Assembly (NCBI RefSeq): GCF_016863195.1
Contig: NZ_BOOK01000007.1
Span: 62,001-126,000 of the forward strand
DNA: 64,000 nt
DNA from: Paraplanobispora takensis
Lineage (GTDB): Bacteria; Actinomycetota; Actinomycetes; Streptosporangiales; Streptosporangiaceae
Direction: 5' to 3'
Shown: positions 8,539 to 17,445 of the stretch, piece by piece
Layout: the number at the start of each line of letters is the position of its first letter
How positions within the stretch are numbered: the stretch's first letter is position 1
Translations under genes and position numbers: made by a program
The notes under the pieces: generated by a model
Databases searched by the model: none
What the model saw: only the letters and a program-made list of their open reading frames with translations
Told to the model about the DNA's origin: nothing

Positions 8539-9384
8539 CCTGCGGAACTGCACGATCGCCACCCCCAGCAGGACGGCGCCGATGAGGGCGACCAGGCCCA
8601 GCTCCAGGGGGACGGGGACCTGCCAGCCGAACCAGCTCACCCCGGGGTTCAGCGTGGCGTCGACCTCGGGCGGCACGTCCAGGCGGGAGAAGACCGCCTG
8701 GCGCATCGGGTCGACCGCGTAGGTCAGAGGGTTCACCGTGGTCAGCGCGTGCAGCCAGGGCGGCAGGTTGGCCAGCGGGAACATCGCCCCGGACAGGAAC
8801 ATCATCGGCATGATGGCCATCTGCATCAGGCCGAAGAAGGTCTGCATGTTCTTCATCCGCGCGGCGAGGGTGACGCCGAAGGCGGTGATGGTGAACGCCG
8901 CCAGGAACATCTCCGCCAGCAGCGTCAGCATCAGCACCGGGTCGTACGGCACGCCGACCAACCCGGCCATGGCCAGGATGACGACGCCCTGGCCGACCGC
9001 CACGACCGCCCCGCCCAGGCACTTGCCCACCACGATCGCCCCCCGGCTGACCGGGGCGACGAGCATCTCGCGCAGGAAGCCGAACTCCCGGTCCCACACG
9101 ATGGACCCGGCGGAGAACATCGCGGTCATGATGACCGTCATCGCGATCATCCCCGGATACATGAACGTCCGGTAGTCGATCCCGGGGATCGCCCCCTGCG
9201 CGAGTGAGCCGAACCCGGTGCCCATCACGAACAGCCAGAGCACCGGCTGGATCAGCATCGAGAGCATGCGCGTGCGGTCGTTGACGAAGCGCAGCATCTC
9301 CCGGTGGAGCACGACCTTGACCGCGCGCATGTCGTGCCCGGCGGTGCGCAGGGGGATCCGCACGCTCACCACGTCGGTGGCCAT
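8530..9384 (-). CDS. ABC-2 type exporter permease (DrrB family)
   Basis: A 284-residue membrane protein with six predicted membrane segments and the ABC-2 core (IDYRTFMYPGMIAMTVIMTAMFS, then EFGFLREMLVAPVSR), typical of DrrB permeases that export antibiotics or lipids. It starts at an ATG with GGAGG at eight bases and lies 29 bases after its ATPase partner on the same strand, so the two form an operon. The substrate is unknown; no biosynthetic cluster is adjacent. Confidence 0.88.
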   Translation of the reverse strand: MATDVVSVRIPLRTAGHDMRAVKVVLHREMLRFVNDRTRMLSMLIQPVLWLFVMGTGFGSLAQGAIPGIDYRTFMYPGMIAMTVIMTAMFSAGSIVWDREFGFLREMLVAPVSRGAIVVGKCLGGAVVAVGQGVVILAMAGLVGVPYDPVLMLTLLAEMFLAAFTITAFGVTLAARMKNMQTFFGLMQMAIMPMMFLSGAMFPLANLPPWLHALTTVNPLTYAVDPMRQAVFSRLDVPPEVDATLNPGVSWFGWQVPVPLELGLVALIGAVLLGVAIVQFRRSD

Positions 9385-9413
9385 CTTCTACCTCCTTCGG
9401 GGACCGGCCGGCC

Positions 9414-10394
9414 TCAGCGGCGGGCCATGGCCCGCATCCAGGCGTTCGCCGAGCCCTCGGCCTCGGCGTCGCGGATGGTCGAGCCGGTGTAGGACATGAA
9501 CACGTCGTCCAGGGAGGGCCGGGACACGCTCACCGAGCGGATGGGCACGCCCAGCTCGGCGAAGAGCCTGGGCACGAACTGCTCGCCCGAGGCGACCGCG
9601 AAGGTCACCTGGTTCTCGCGGACCGCGGCCTCCAGGCCGAAGCGGTCGCGCAGCGCGGCGATCGCGGCCTCGTCGTCGGCGGTCTGGATCTGCACCCTGT
9701 CCTCCCCGACGCTGGCCTTGAGCGCCTCGGGGGAGTCGATCACCACGATCTCGCCGTGGTCGATGATCGCGATCCGGTCGCAGAACTCGGCCTCGTCCAT
9801 GTAGTGCGTCGTCATGAAGATCGTGATGTCCTCGGCGCGCCTCAGCCGGTTGATGTACCCCCAGATGGCGGAGCGGGTCTGCGGGTCCAGTCCCACGGTC
9901 GGCTCGTCGAGGAACAGCACGCGGGGGGAGTGCAGCAGCCCCCGGGCGATCTCCAGGCGCCGCTTCATGCCGCCGGAGAAGGTCTGCACCTTGTCGCCCT
10001 TGCGGTCCCACAGGGCGACCATCTCCATGACCTGCCGGATCCGGTCGTCCACCAGCGCCTTGGGCACGCCGTACAACTCGGCGTGGAACCTGAGGTTCTG
10101 CTCGGCGGTCAGGTAACCGTCCAGGGTCGGATCCTGGAAGACCAGCCCGATGTTGCGCCGTACCTCGTCGCGCTCGCGCACCACGTCGTACCCGGCCACG
10201 GTGGCCGAGCCGCCCGAGGGGTCGGCGAGCGTGCAGAGCATGCTGATCGTGGTGGTCTTGCCCGCGCCGTTCGGTCCGAGGAACCCGAACACCTCGCCGG
10301 GCGCCACCTCGAAGTCGACGCCCTTGACGGCCTCGATCTTCCCGTACGTCTTCGTGAGGCCCTTCACGGCCACCGCTGTCTCGGCCATCGACAC
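9414..10394 (-). CDS. ABC exporter ATP-binding protein (DrrA family)
   Basis: A 326-residue ATPase. Walker A GPNGAGKT is at residues 40-47, the signature FSGGM at 139-143, Walker B VLFLDEP at 159-165, and the switch histidine in TTHYMDEAE about 196. The C-terminal 100 residues form the regulatory domain usual in DrrA. It powers the permease encoded 29 bases downstream. Start is GTG 10394 or ATG 10388; both lie after GGAGG (four or ten bases). Two AT-rich palindromes about 85-110 bases upstream probably regulate the pair. Confidence 0.9.
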   Translation of the reverse strand: MSMAETAVAVKGLTKTYGKIEAVKGVDFEVAPGEVFGFLGPNGAGKTTTISMLCTLADPSGGSATVAGYDVVRERDEVRRNIGLVFQDPTLDGYLTAEQNLRFHAELYGVPKALVDDRIRQVMEMVALWDRKGDKVQTFSGGMKRRLEIARGLLHSPRVLFLDEPTVGLDPQTRSAIWGYINRLRRAEDITIFMTTHYMDEAEFCDRIAIIDHGEIVVIDSPEALKASVGEDRVQIQTADDEAAIAALRDRFGLEAAVRENQVTFAVASGEQFVPRLFAELGVPIRSVSVSRPSLDDVFMSYTGSTIRDAEAEGSANAWMRAMARR

Positions 10395-10476
10395 CGCCCC
10401 TCCGTGCGTCTTGGTCGATTCTTCTCCGCTGACCCCGTTTCCGTCTCCTTCTTGCCCCTAGGGCGAAATATACCGA

Positions 10477-10504
10477 ATATCTAGATATAGTAAAGATATA
10501 TCTT
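10477..10504. promoter_or_regulatory. Two perfect AT palindromes upstream of the DrrAB-type operon
   Basis: ATATCTAGATAT (10477-10488) and AAGATATATCTT (10493-10504) are each perfect 12-base palindromes, with centres 16 bases apart. They sit in an AT island upstream of the exporter genes. This resembles paired sites for a dimeric repressor (for example of the PadR or TetR type), but no PadR gene is present here. Confidence 0.55.
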
Positions 10505-10542
10505 CAGCGAGGACCGAGGCGGCCAGCAGGAGCAGGAGCAGC

Positions 10543-10586
10543 GCGGGCAGCGGGGGCAGCGGGGGCAGCGGGGGCAGCGGGGGCAG
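10543..10586. repeat. Nine-base tandem repeat (GGGGGCAGC)
   Basis: About four copies of GGGGGCAGC with a degenerate lead-in, in the spacer between the TetR gene end and the DrrAB-type promoter region. Non-coding as far as I can see. Confidence 0.7.
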
Positions 10587-10615
10587 AGCCCGGCTCTCGG
10601 TCATGCGCGACCTGG

Positions 10616-10644
10616 GTGCGCGCCTGTCCGGCGCGCCCCTTTTT
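10616..10644 (+). terminator. Intrinsic terminator on the plus strand
   Basis: A GC stem (GCGCGCC, loop TGTCC, GGCGCGC, extended by GGG/CCC around a one-base bulge) is followed by TTTTT on the plus strand. No plus-strand gene is annotated upstream of it, so it would end a transcript arising in the AT island at about 10477-10504 or antisense RNA. On the minus strand the hairpin may also end the TetR mRNA. Confidence 0.45.
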
Positions 10645-10660
10645 GTTAGCGGTCGTTAAT
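10645..10660. promoter_or_regulatory. Possible third TetR site at the TetR gene end
   Basis: GTTAGCGGTCGTTAAT agrees at 12 of 16 positions with the candidate operator at 11297-11312. It overlaps the stop codon of the TetR gene. Weak on its own. Confidence 0.25.
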
Positions 10661-11255
10661 TTCCGGCCTCGGCGAGCGCCGCGCGGGCCATCGCGCGCAT
10701 CAGGGGGGCCATGGCCTCGGGCGGCAGCTCGCCCGCGCTGTGCGGGGTGGAGTTGAGCAGGCCGAAGACGGCGTGGGTGGCGGCGCGCAGTCGGGCCGGC
10801 GGGCAGCCGGGGTAGAGCTCGCTCAGCACCGTGACCCACTCCTCGACGTACAGGCGCTGCAGGCGGCGGATCTGCCGGCGGGCCGGCTCGGGGACGTTGC
10901 CGAGCTCGCGGTCGTGCACGGTGATCAGCGCGGGGTGGCCGAGCGCGAACTCGATCTGGCCGTTGAGCAGGGCGTCCAGGGCCTGCTCGGCATCCGGGGC
11001 CGCGGTGACCCGGGCGGCGGCCGAGGCGTGCAGGCGCTCGCTGATGTCCAGCAGCATCTCGGCCAGCAGGGCCTCCTTGCCGCTGAAGTGCCGGTAGAGA
11101 GCGGGTCCCGAGGTGCCGACCGCCGTGCCGATGTCCTCGATGGACACGCCGTGGAAGCCGCGCGCCGCGAACAGCCGGGCGGCGGCGTCCAGGATCTCCG
11201 TGCGCCGTGACCCGCGATTGCGGGTAGGGGTCTGGGCAGTCGTCACCTCTCGCAT
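10656..11255 (-). CDS. TetR repressor of the adjacent acyl-CoA carboxylase operon
   Basis: A 199-residue TetR protein with the N-terminal helix-turn-helix at about residues 18-66 (ILDAAARLFAARGFHGVSIEDIG...ALYRHFSGKEALL) and a helical ligand domain. It is divergent from accD-accA-hmgL-acyl-CoA dehydrogenase with an 89-base gap. In Streptomyces a TetR repressor (AccR type) controls the equivalent operon in response to acyl-CoAs; the same role is likely here. The ATG at 11255 has no ribosome site, and candidate operator 11269-11284 lies just upstream, so autoregulation is probable. Confidence 0.85.
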   Translation of the reverse strand: MREVTTAQTPTRNRGSRRTEILDAAARLFAARGFHGVSIEDIGTAVGTSGPALYRHFSGKEALLAEMLLDISERLHASAAARVTAAPDAEQALDALLNGQIEFALGHPALITVHDRELGNVPEPARRQIRRLQRLYVEEWVTVLSELYPGCPPARLRAATHAVFGLLNSTPHSAGELPPEAMAPLMRAMARAALAEAGN

Positions 11256-11268
11256 AGTAGACGGTGAC

Positions 11269-11284
11269 GTTAATGATGACTAAC
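11269..11284. promoter_or_regulatory. Candidate TetR operator 1
   Basis: GTTAATGATGACTAAC is an imperfect 16-base palindrome (six of eight arm positions pair) directly upstream of the TetR start. It has the same GTTA...TAAC ends as site 11297-11312. Confidence 0.5.
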
Positions 11285-11296
11285 ATCCTCGGCAGG

Positions 11297-11312
11297 GTTA
11301 GTGACCGTTAAC
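11297..11312. promoter_or_regulatory. Candidate TetR operator 2
   Basis: GTTAGTGACCGTTAAC shares the GTTA...TAAC ends of operator 1, its centre 28 bases away, and lies 32 bases upstream of the accD start. Confidence 0.5.
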
Positions 11313-11344
11313 CCCGGCAACGGAGCCGGGTGGAGGGGGCTCAC

Positions 11345-12952
11345 ATGGGTGGCTGGCCGGTGCTGCGAAGCACCTGCGACCCGGGCGGCGAAGGTTTCAA
11401 GGCCAACGCCGAGACCAACGAGCGGCTCGCCGCCGACCTGCGAGAGCGGGTCGCGACCGCCGCGCTGGGCGGCCCGGAGAAGTCGCGGGCCCGGCACGTC
11501 TCGCGCGGCAAACTCCTTCCCCGCGACCGCGTCGACACCCTGCTCGACCCGGGCTCCCGGTTCCTGGAGCTGTCCCAGCTGGCCGCCACCGGCATGTACG
11601 GCGACGAGGCCCCAGCCGCCGGGATCATCACCGGCGTCGGCCGGATCTCCGGCCGCGAGTGCGTGATCGTCGCCAACGACGCCACCGTCAAGGGCGGCAC
11701 CTACTATCCGGTCACGGTCAAGAAGCACCTGCGGGCCCAGGAGGTCGCCCTCCACAACAACCTGCCGTGCGTCTATCTCGTCGACTCCGGCGGCGCGTTC
11801 CTGCCCAGGCAGGACGAGGTCTTCCCGGACCGCGAGCACTTCGGCCGGATCTTCTACAACCAGGCCACCATGTCGGCGCGGGGCATCCCGCAGATCGCCG
11901 CGGTCCTCGGCTCCTGCACGGCGGGCGGCGCCTACGTCCCGGCGATGAGCGACGAGGCCGTCATCGTGCGCAACCAGGGCACGATCTTCCTGGGCGGCCC
12001 GCCGCTGGTGAAGGCCGCCACCGGCGAGGAGGTCACCGCCGAGGAACTGGGCGGCGGCGACCTGCACGCCCGGGTCAGCGGCGTCACCGACCACCTGGCC
12101 GAGGACGACGCGCACGCCCTGCGGATCGTCCGCGACATCGTCTCGACCCTCGGCCCCCGGCCGGCCACGCCGTGGGAGCGCGTGCCGTCCGAGGAGCCCG
12201 CGCACGACCCCCGCGACCTGTACGGCATCGTGCCCGCCGACACCCGCACGCCGTACGATGTCCGCGAGGTCATCGCCCGGATCGTCGACGGCAGCCGCTT
12301 CGGCGAGTTCAAGGCGGAGTACGGCTCCACGCTCGTCACCGGCTTCGCCCGCATCCACGGCCACCCGGTCGGGATCATCGCCAACAACGGCATCCTGTTC
12401 GCCGAGTCCGCGCTCAAGGGCGCGCACTTCATCGAGCTGTGCGACCGCCGTTCCATCCCGCTGGTCTTCCTGCAGAACATCAGCGGCTTCATGGTCGGCC
12501 GGGCCTACGAGGCCGGGGGCATCGCCAAGCACGGCGCCAAGATGGTCACCGCCGTCTCCTGCGCCCGGGTGCCCAAGTTCACCGTCGTCATCGGCGGCTC
12601 GTTCGGCGCGGGCAACTACGCCATGGCCGGACGCGCCTACTCGCCCCGCTTCCTGTGGATGTGGCCGGGCGCCCGGATCTCGGTCATGGGCGGTGAGCAG
12701 GCCGCCAACGTGCTGGCCACCGTCCGCCGCGACCAGCTCGGCGACGCCTGGAGCGCGGATGAGGAAGAGGAGTTCAAGCGGCCCATCCGCGAGCAGTACG
12801 AGGACCAGGGCAACCCCTACTACTCCACCGCCCGCCTGTGGGACGACGGCGTCATCGACCCGCTCGACACCCGCACCGTCCTGGGCCTGGCCCTGTCCGC
12901 CTCGGCCAACGCCCCTCTCGACCCCGTCGGCTACGGCGTCTTCCGGATGTGA
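11345..12952 (+). CDS. accD1: 3-methylcrotonyl-CoA carboxylase carboxyltransferase (beta) subunit
   Basis: A 535-residue carboxyltransferase that moves the carboxyl group from biotin to 3-methylcrotonyl-CoA in leucine breakdown. The stretch [20 protein letters not shown] and [16 protein letters not shown] (first oxyanion region) and [20 protein letters not shown] (second) match MCC beta subunits closely. I chose ATG 11345, seven bases after GGAGGG; GTG 11330 would add five residues. First gene of an operon with the biotin carboxylase, HMG-CoA lyase and acyl-CoA dehydrogenase, which supports the substrate. The C terminus GYGVFRM is nearly identical to that of the paralogue at 49707. Confidence 0.92.
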   Translation: MGGWPVLRSTCDPGGEGFKANAETNERLAADLRERVATAALGGPEKSRARHVSRGKLLPRDRVDTLLDPGSRFLELSQLAATGMYGDEAPAAGIITGVGRISGRECVIVANDATVKGGTYYPVTVKKHLRAQEVALHNNLPCVYLVDSGGAFLPRQDEVFPDREHFGRIFYNQATMSARGIPQIAAVLGSCTAGGAYVPAMSDEAVIVRNQGTIFLGGPPLVKAATGEEVTAEELGGGDLHARVSGVTDHLAEDDAHALRIVRDIVSTLGPRPATPWERVPSEEPAHDPRDLYGIVPADTRTPYDVREVIARIVDGSRFGEFKAEYGSTLVTGFARIHGHPVGIIANNGILFAESALKGAHFIELCDRRSIPLVFLQNISGFMVGRAYEAGGIAKHGAKMVTAVSCARVPKFTVVIGGSFGAGNYAMAGRAYSPRFLWMWPGARISVMGGEQAANVLATVRRDQLGDAWSADEEEEFKRPIREQYEDQGNPYYSTARLWDDGVIDPLDTRTVLGLALSASANAPLDPVGYGVFRM

Positions 12953-12960
12953 CCGCGACC

Positions 12961-15132
12961 ATGACCAGCAAACCGACCACCGCATCGGCCCAGGAATCGG
13001 CCCAGGAATCGGCCCAGGAATCGACACGGCCCGCGATGTTCCACACCGTCCTCATCGCCAACCGGGGCGAGATCGCCCTGCGGATCATCCGCACCCTCCG
13101 GCGGCTGGGCGTCCGCTCCGTCGCCGTGCACAGCGACGCCGACGCCGGGGCGCCGCACGCCCGCGAGGCCGACGTCGCGGTCCGGCTCGCCGGCGGCTAC
13201 CTCGACATCGAGGCCATCGTCGAGGCCGCCGCGGCCACCGGCGCCCAGGCCGTCCACCCCGGCTACGGTTTCCTGGCCGAGAACACCGCCTTCGCCCGGC
13301 GCTGCGCCGAGGCCGGGCTGGTCTTCGTCGGGCCGCCCGCGGAGGCCATCGAGGCCATGGGCGACAAGATCCGCGCCAAGGAGACCGTCGCGGCCGCCGG
13401 GGTACCGGTGGTGCCCGGCGCGGCCGAGCCGGCCGACGACCTGCTCACCGCCGACATCGGCTTCCCCGCGCTGATCAAGCCGTCGGCCGGCGGCGGCGGC
13501 AAGGGCATGGTGCTGGTCCGCTCCGCCGCCGAGCTGCCGGACGCGCTGGCCTCCGCCCGCCGTACGGCCGCCGCCGCGTTCGGCGACGCGACCCTGCTGA
13601 TCGAGCGGTTCGTGGAGAACCCCCGGCACATCGAGATCCAGGTGCTGGCCGACGCCCACGGCAACGTCATCCACCTGGGCGAGCGCGAGTGCAGCCTGCA
13701 GCGCCGCCACCAGAAGATCATCGAGGAGGCGCCGTCCCCGCTGCTCGACCCCGGGACCCGGGGCCGGATGGGCGCCGCCGCGGTGGAGGCGGCCCGCTCC
13801 GTCGGCTACGTCGGCGCCGGGACGGTGGAGTTCATCGTCCAGGGGGCCACGGCCGACTACTACTTCATGGAGATGAACACCCGCCTGCAGGTCGAGCACC
13901 CGGTCACCGAGATGGTCACCGGCCTGGACCTGGTCGAGCTCCAGCTGCGCGTGGCGGCGGGCGAGCGGCTCCCGCTCACCCAGGACGAGGTACGGCTGCG
14001 CGGCCACGCCGTCGAGGCCCGCGTCTACGCCGAGGACCCCGCCCGCGGCTTCCTGCCCACCGGCGGCCGCATCCTCACCCTCCACGAGCCCGGCGCCTCC
14101 GGCCCCGAGGGCATTCCCGGCCGGGGCGTCTCCGGTGTTGCGGGCACCCCGGATGCTTCCGGCGGGTCCGGAATTTCCGGCGCTGGCGCGCCTGAAATTC
14201 CGGAAATTTCAGCATCTCCCATGGTCCGAGTGGACTCCGGCATCGCGGTCGGCGGGAGGGTCGGCAGCGACTACGACCCGATGTTGTCGAAGGTCATCGC
14301 CTGGGGCCCGGACCGGGCGAGCGCGCTGCGCACCCTCGACGGCGCCCTCGCCGCGACGACCGTCCTCGGGGTGACGACGAACGTCGCCTTCCTGCGGGCG
14401 CTGGTCACCCACCCGGAGGTGGTCGCCGGCGACCTCGACACCGGCCTGGTCGAGCGCCGCCTCGACGAGCTGGTCCCCGGCGCCGCGACCCCCGAGGACG
14501 TCCTGGCCGCCGCGGCCCTGCTCCTGCAGCACGAGCGGGTGCCCGCCGGCCCGGCCGGCCCGTGGGATGTCCCCGACGGCTGGCGGCCCGGCTCCCCGGC
14601 CGCGTGGACCACCTGGCGCCTGGAGAGCCGAGACGGCGTGGCCGAGATCGCCGTGCGGGGCCTGCCCGCCTCCGGCGCCGAGGTCCGGCTGCCCGCGCAC
14701 GAGGGCGAGGACGGCGACCGCATCCTGCGGGCGCGGCTGGAGCGGGACGGATCGGGCCTGCTCGTCACCCTCGACGGGGTACGGCGGCGCTACACGGCCG
14801 CCCGCGACGGCGACACGGTCTGGCTCGGCCGCGACGGCGACACCTGGTCGCTCACCCGCCACCACCTGGGCGATCCCGGGGACCGGGCGGGCGCGGCCGG
14901 GGCCGGGGACGGCGTGGTCCGCAGCCCGATGCCCGGCACCGTGCTCCTGGTGAAGGTGAGCGCCGGTGAGCGGGTCGAGCAGGGCCAGCCGCTGGTCATC
15001 GTCGAGGCGATGAAGATGGAGCACACCGTGACCGCCCCCGTCGCGGGAACGGTCGCCGAGCTGCCGGTCCGCGCGGGCCAGGCGGTCGACATGGACGCGG
15101 TCCTGGCCGTCGTCGGGCCGGAGGAGTCGTGA
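12961..15132 (+). CDS. accA1: 3-methylcrotonyl-CoA carboxylase biotin carboxylase/carrier (alpha) subunit
   Basis: A 723-residue protein combining biotin carboxylase ([16 protein letters not shown] near 26; ATP-grasp [37 protein letters not shown]) and a C-terminal biotin carrier with EAMKMEH, the biotinylated Lys at about 685. It carboxylates biotin for AccD1. The start is uncertain: GTG 12949 overlaps the accD stop, ATG 12961 is given, ATG 13036 begins the usual family N terminus. Between 12961 and 13036 lies a triple AQES repeat. Around residues 378-420, between [15 protein letters not shown] and VDSGIAVGG, is a Gly/Ser/Pro-rich insert of roughly 40 residues absent from typical family members. 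Confidence 0.92.
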   Translation: MTSKPTTASAQESAQESAQESTRPAMFHTVLIANRGEIALRIIRTLRRLGVRSVAVHSDADAGAPHAREADVAVRLAGGYLDIEAIVEAAAATGAQAVHPGYGFLAENTAFARRCAEAGLVFVGPPAEAIEAMGDKIRAKETVAAAGVPVVPGAAEPADDLLTADIGFPALIKPSAGGGGKGMVLVRSAAELPDALASARRTAAAAFGDATLLIERFVENPRHIEIQVLADAHGNVIHLGERECSLQRRHQKIIEEAPSPLLDPGTRGRMGAAAVEAARSVGYVGAGTVEFIVQGATADYYFMEMNTRLQVEHPVTEMVTGLDLVELQLRVAAGERLPLTQDEVRLRGHAVEARVYAEDPARGFLPTGGRILTLHEPGASGPEGIPGRGVSGVAGTPDASGGSGISGAGAPEIPEISASPMVRVDSGIAVGGRVGSDYDPMLSKVIAWGPDRASALRTLDGALAATTVLGVTTNVAFLRALVTHPEVVAGDLDTGLVERRLDELVPGAATPEDVLAAAALLLQHERVPAGPAGPWDVPDGWRPGSPAAWTTWRLESRDGVAEIAVRGLPASGAEVRLPAHEGEDGDRILRARLERDGSGLLVTLDGVRRRYTAARDGDTVWLGRDGDTWSLTRHHLGDPGDRAGAAGAGDGVVRSPMPGTVLLVKVSAGERVEQGQPLVIVEAMKMEHTVTAPVAGTVAELPVRAGQAVDMDAVLAVVGPEES
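12988..13023 (+). repeat. 12-base tandem repeat in the 5' end of accA1
   Basis: Three identical GCCCAGGAATCG units (12988-12999, 13000-13011, 13012-13023) encode a repeated Ala-Gln-Glu-Ser. They lie before the conserved biotin carboxylase start, so copy changes would not disturb the domain. Confidence 0.85.
14170..14201. repeat. Inverted repeat inside the accA1 insert
   Basis: GGAATTTCCGGCGC and GCGCCTGAAATTCC are inverted copies (13 of 14 pair) separated by TGGC, followed by another GGAAATTTC. The AT-containing codons contrast with the surrounding gene. It lies within the extra low-complexity segment of the protein. Confidence 0.7.
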
Positions 15133-15162
15133 GGGCCGGATCGGGCCGGACGGCGCGGCGCG

Positions 15163-15268
15163 GCGGGAGCCGTACCGGGTCAGCCGCGACGGCCCCGTCG
15201 GGCCGTACGGCGACGCGGCCGGGCGGGAGCCGTACCGGAGGAGGAGCGTGATGCAGGAGCCGTACCGG
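15163..15268 (+). repeat. GGAGCCGTACCGG repeats in the hmgL leader
   Basis: GCGGGAGCCGTACCGG occurs at 15163-15178 and 15223-15238, and GGAGCCGTACCGG again at 15256-15268 inside the first codons of hmgL. Spacings are 60 and 30 bases. The 118-base spacer between accA1 and hmgL appears to have grown by duplication. Confidence 0.6.
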
Positions 15269-16165
15269 ATGGAGGGCCTGCCGCAGCGGGTCACGGTCTA
15301 CGAGGTCGGCCCGCGTGACGGGCTGCAGAACGAGTCCGCCGTGATCCCCGTCGAGGTCAAGGCCGAGTTCGTGGCCCGGCTGGCGGCGGCCGGGCACCGG
15401 GTGATCGAGGCGACGAGCTTCGTGCACCCCAAGTGGGTGCCCCAGCTGGCCGACGCCGCCGAGCTGCTGACGTCGATGGAACGGGTCCCCGGCGTGCGCT
15501 ACCCGGTGCTCGTGCCCAACGAGCGCGGGCTCGACCGGGCACTCGAACACGGCGTCACCGAGATCGCGATCTTCGGCAGCGCCACCGAGACGTTCGCCGC
15601 CAAGAACCTCAACCGCACGCTCGACTCGCAGTTCGAGATGTTCGCGCCGGTCGTCGCGCGGGCGCTGGAGCACGGCCTGAAGGTCAGGGCCTACGTCTCG
15701 ATGTGCTTCGGCGACCCCTGGGAGGGACCGACCCCGATCGCCCAGGTCGTCGAGACCGGGCGCAGGTTGCTCGACCTGGGCTGCTACGAGCTCTCCCTCG
15801 GCGACACCATCGGCGTCGGCACCCCCGGGCACGTGAGCGCCCTGATCGAGGCGTTCGGCGGCCCCGACCGGTTGGCGGTGCACTTCCACGACACCTACGG
15901 CCAGGCCCTGGCCAACACGCTGGCGGCGCTGCGCGCGGGCGTGAGCGTGGTGGACGCCTCGACCGGCGGCATCGGCGGCTGCCCGTACGCCGAGAGCGCC
16001 ACCGGCAACCTCGCCACCGAGGACCTGGTCTGGATGCTGCACGGCCTCGGCGTGGAGACCGGGCTGAACCTCGACGCGCTGGTGGAGACCAGCACCTGGC
16101 TGGCCGCCCGGCTCGGCCGTCCCAGTCCCTCCCGGGTCGTCCAGGCCCTCTCACCCAGGAAGTAA
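15251..16165 (+). CDS. hmgL: Hydroxymethylglutaryl-CoA lyase
   Basis: A 304-residue TIM-barrel enzyme that splits 3-hydroxy-3-methylglutaryl-CoA to acetyl-CoA and acetoacetate, the last step of leucine breakdown. The N-terminal motif YEVGPRDGLQNE, the VHFHDTYGQALAN metal-binding stretch and the C-terminal GGIGGCPYAESATGNLATED loop with its active-site Cys are all present. ATG 15251 follows GGAGGAG; a GTG lies directly before it. Third gene of the operon; 118 bases separate it from accA1 and only five from the acyl-CoA dehydrogenase. Confidence 0.93.
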   Translation: MQEPYRMEGLPQRVTVYEVGPRDGLQNESAVIPVEVKAEFVARLAAAGHRVIEATSFVHPKWVPQLADAAELLTSMERVPGVRYPVLVPNERGLDRALEHGVTEIAIFGSATETFAAKNLNRTLDSQFEMFAPVVARALEHGLKVRAYVSMCFGDPWEGPTPIAQVVETGRRLLDLGCYELSLGDTIGVGTPGHVSALIEAFGGPDRLAVHFHDTYGQALANTLAALRAGVSVVDASTGGIGGCPYAESATGNLATEDLVWMLHGLGVETGLNLDALVETSTWLAARLGRPSPSRVVQALSPRK

Positions 16166-16170
16166 GCGCG

Positions 16171-17325
16171 ATGAAGCTGACCGAAGAGTACGAAGACCTG
16201 CGCAAGACCGTCGAGGCGTTCGCCCACGACGTGGTGGCCCCGGTGATCGGCGAGCTGTACGAGCGCGAGGAGTTCCCCTACGACATCGTCCGCCAGATGG
16301 GGCAGATGGGCCTGTTCGGCCTGCCCATCCCCGAGGAGCACGGCGGCATGGGCGGCGACTACTTCGCGCTCTGCCTGGCCCTGGAGGAGCTGGCCCGGGT
16401 CGACTCCAGCGTGTCGATCACCGTGGAGGCCGCGGTCTCGCTGGGCGCCATGCCGATCTACCGGTTCGGTACGGCCGAGCAGCGCGCCCAGTGGCTGCCC
16501 AAGCTGGCGACCGGCGAGATGCTCGGCGCGTTCGGCCTGACCGAGCCGGGCGGCGGCTCCGACGTGCCGGGCGGCATGCGGACCACCGCCGTGCTCGACG
16601 GGAACGAGTGGGTGATCAACGGCTCCAAGGCGTTCATCACCAACTCCGGCACCGACATCACCGGCGTCGTCGGCGTGGCCGCGATCACCGGGCGGCGCGC
16701 CGACGGCCGTCCCGAGATCTCCACCATCCTGGTCCCGGCGGGCACGCCCGGCTTCACCGTCGCCAAGAAGTACTCCAAGGTCGGCTGGAACTGCTCCGAC
16801 ACCCGCGAGCTGGCCTTCACCGACTGCCGGGTGCCCGCCGAGAACCTGCTCGGCGAGCGCGGCCGGGGCTACGCCCAGTTCCTGCAGACCCTCGACGAGG
16901 GCCGCATCGCGATCGCGGCGCTCTCGGTCGGCCTGGCCCAGGGCTGCGTGGACGAGTGTCTGCGCTACGTGCGCGACCGCCAGGCGTTCGGCCACCCGAT
17001 CGGCCACTACCAGGCCATCCAGTTCAAGATCGCCGACATGGAGGTCCGCACCCACACCGCCCGCCTGGCCTACTACCACGCGGCCGAGAAGATGCTGGCC
17101 GGCGAGCCGTTCAAGAAGGAGGCGGCCATCGCCAAGCTGGTCTCCTCCAACGCCGCGATGGACAACGCCCGCGACGCCACCCAGATCTTCGGCGGGTACG
17201 GGTTCATGAACGAGTACCCGGTGGGCCGCTTCTACCGCGACGCCAAGATCCTGGAGATCGGCGAGGGCACCAGCGAGGTCCAGCGCATGCTGATCGCCCG
17301 CCAGCTCGGCCTGGGCGACCTCTGA
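16171..17325 (+). CDS. Acyl-CoA dehydrogenase, probably isovaleryl-CoA or other short branched acyl-CoA
   Basis: A 384-residue flavoprotein of the acyl-CoA dehydrogenase family, with FGLTEPGGGSDV (FAD region), KAFITNSG, RQAFGHPIGHYQAIQ and a C-terminal GEGTSEVQ. Context (MCC, HMG-CoA lyase) argues for isovaleryl-CoA. However, the Glu of GEGTSEVQ (about residue 365) is the catalytic base position of medium- and short-chain enzymes, whereas classical isovaleryl-CoA dehydrogenases carry the base elsewhere (near residue 254 of the human enzyme). A broader short or branched substrate is therefore possible. ATG 16171 has AGGAAG upstream; last gene of the operon. Confidence 0.88.
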   Translation: MKLTEEYEDLRKTVEAFAHDVVAPVIGELYEREEFPYDIVRQMGQMGLFGLPIPEEHGGMGGDYFALCLALEELARVDSSVSITVEAAVSLGAMPIYRFGTAEQRAQWLPKLATGEMLGAFGLTEPGGGSDVPGGMRTTAVLDGNEWVINGSKAFITNSGTDITGVVGVAAITGRRADGRPEISTILVPAGTPGFTVAKKYSKVGWNCSDTRELAFTDCRVPAENLLGERGRGYAQFLQTLDEGRIAIAALSVGLAQGCVDECLRYVRDRQAFGHPIGHYQAIQFKIADMEVRTHTARLAYYHAAEKMLAGEPFKKEAAIAKLVSSNAAMDNARDATQIFGGYGFMNEYPVGRFYRDAKILEIGEGTSEVQRMLIARQLGLGDL

Positions 17326-17445
17326 TCCGGGAATCCATCCGGCCGGCCCTTTCCGGGGCGATGGATAATCTGCATGTTCTCGTCCCTTCCGGGGCCGGCC
17401 TGAAATCATTCAGTGAAATTTCGGATGGCATTCCATTCGGTTGAC

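Noticed and set aside
10603-10659. An 18-codon plus-strand frame (MRDLGARLSG...) through the terminator
   Set aside because: It has no ribosome site or leaderless box and runs through the hairpin and T-run, so chance is the better explanation.
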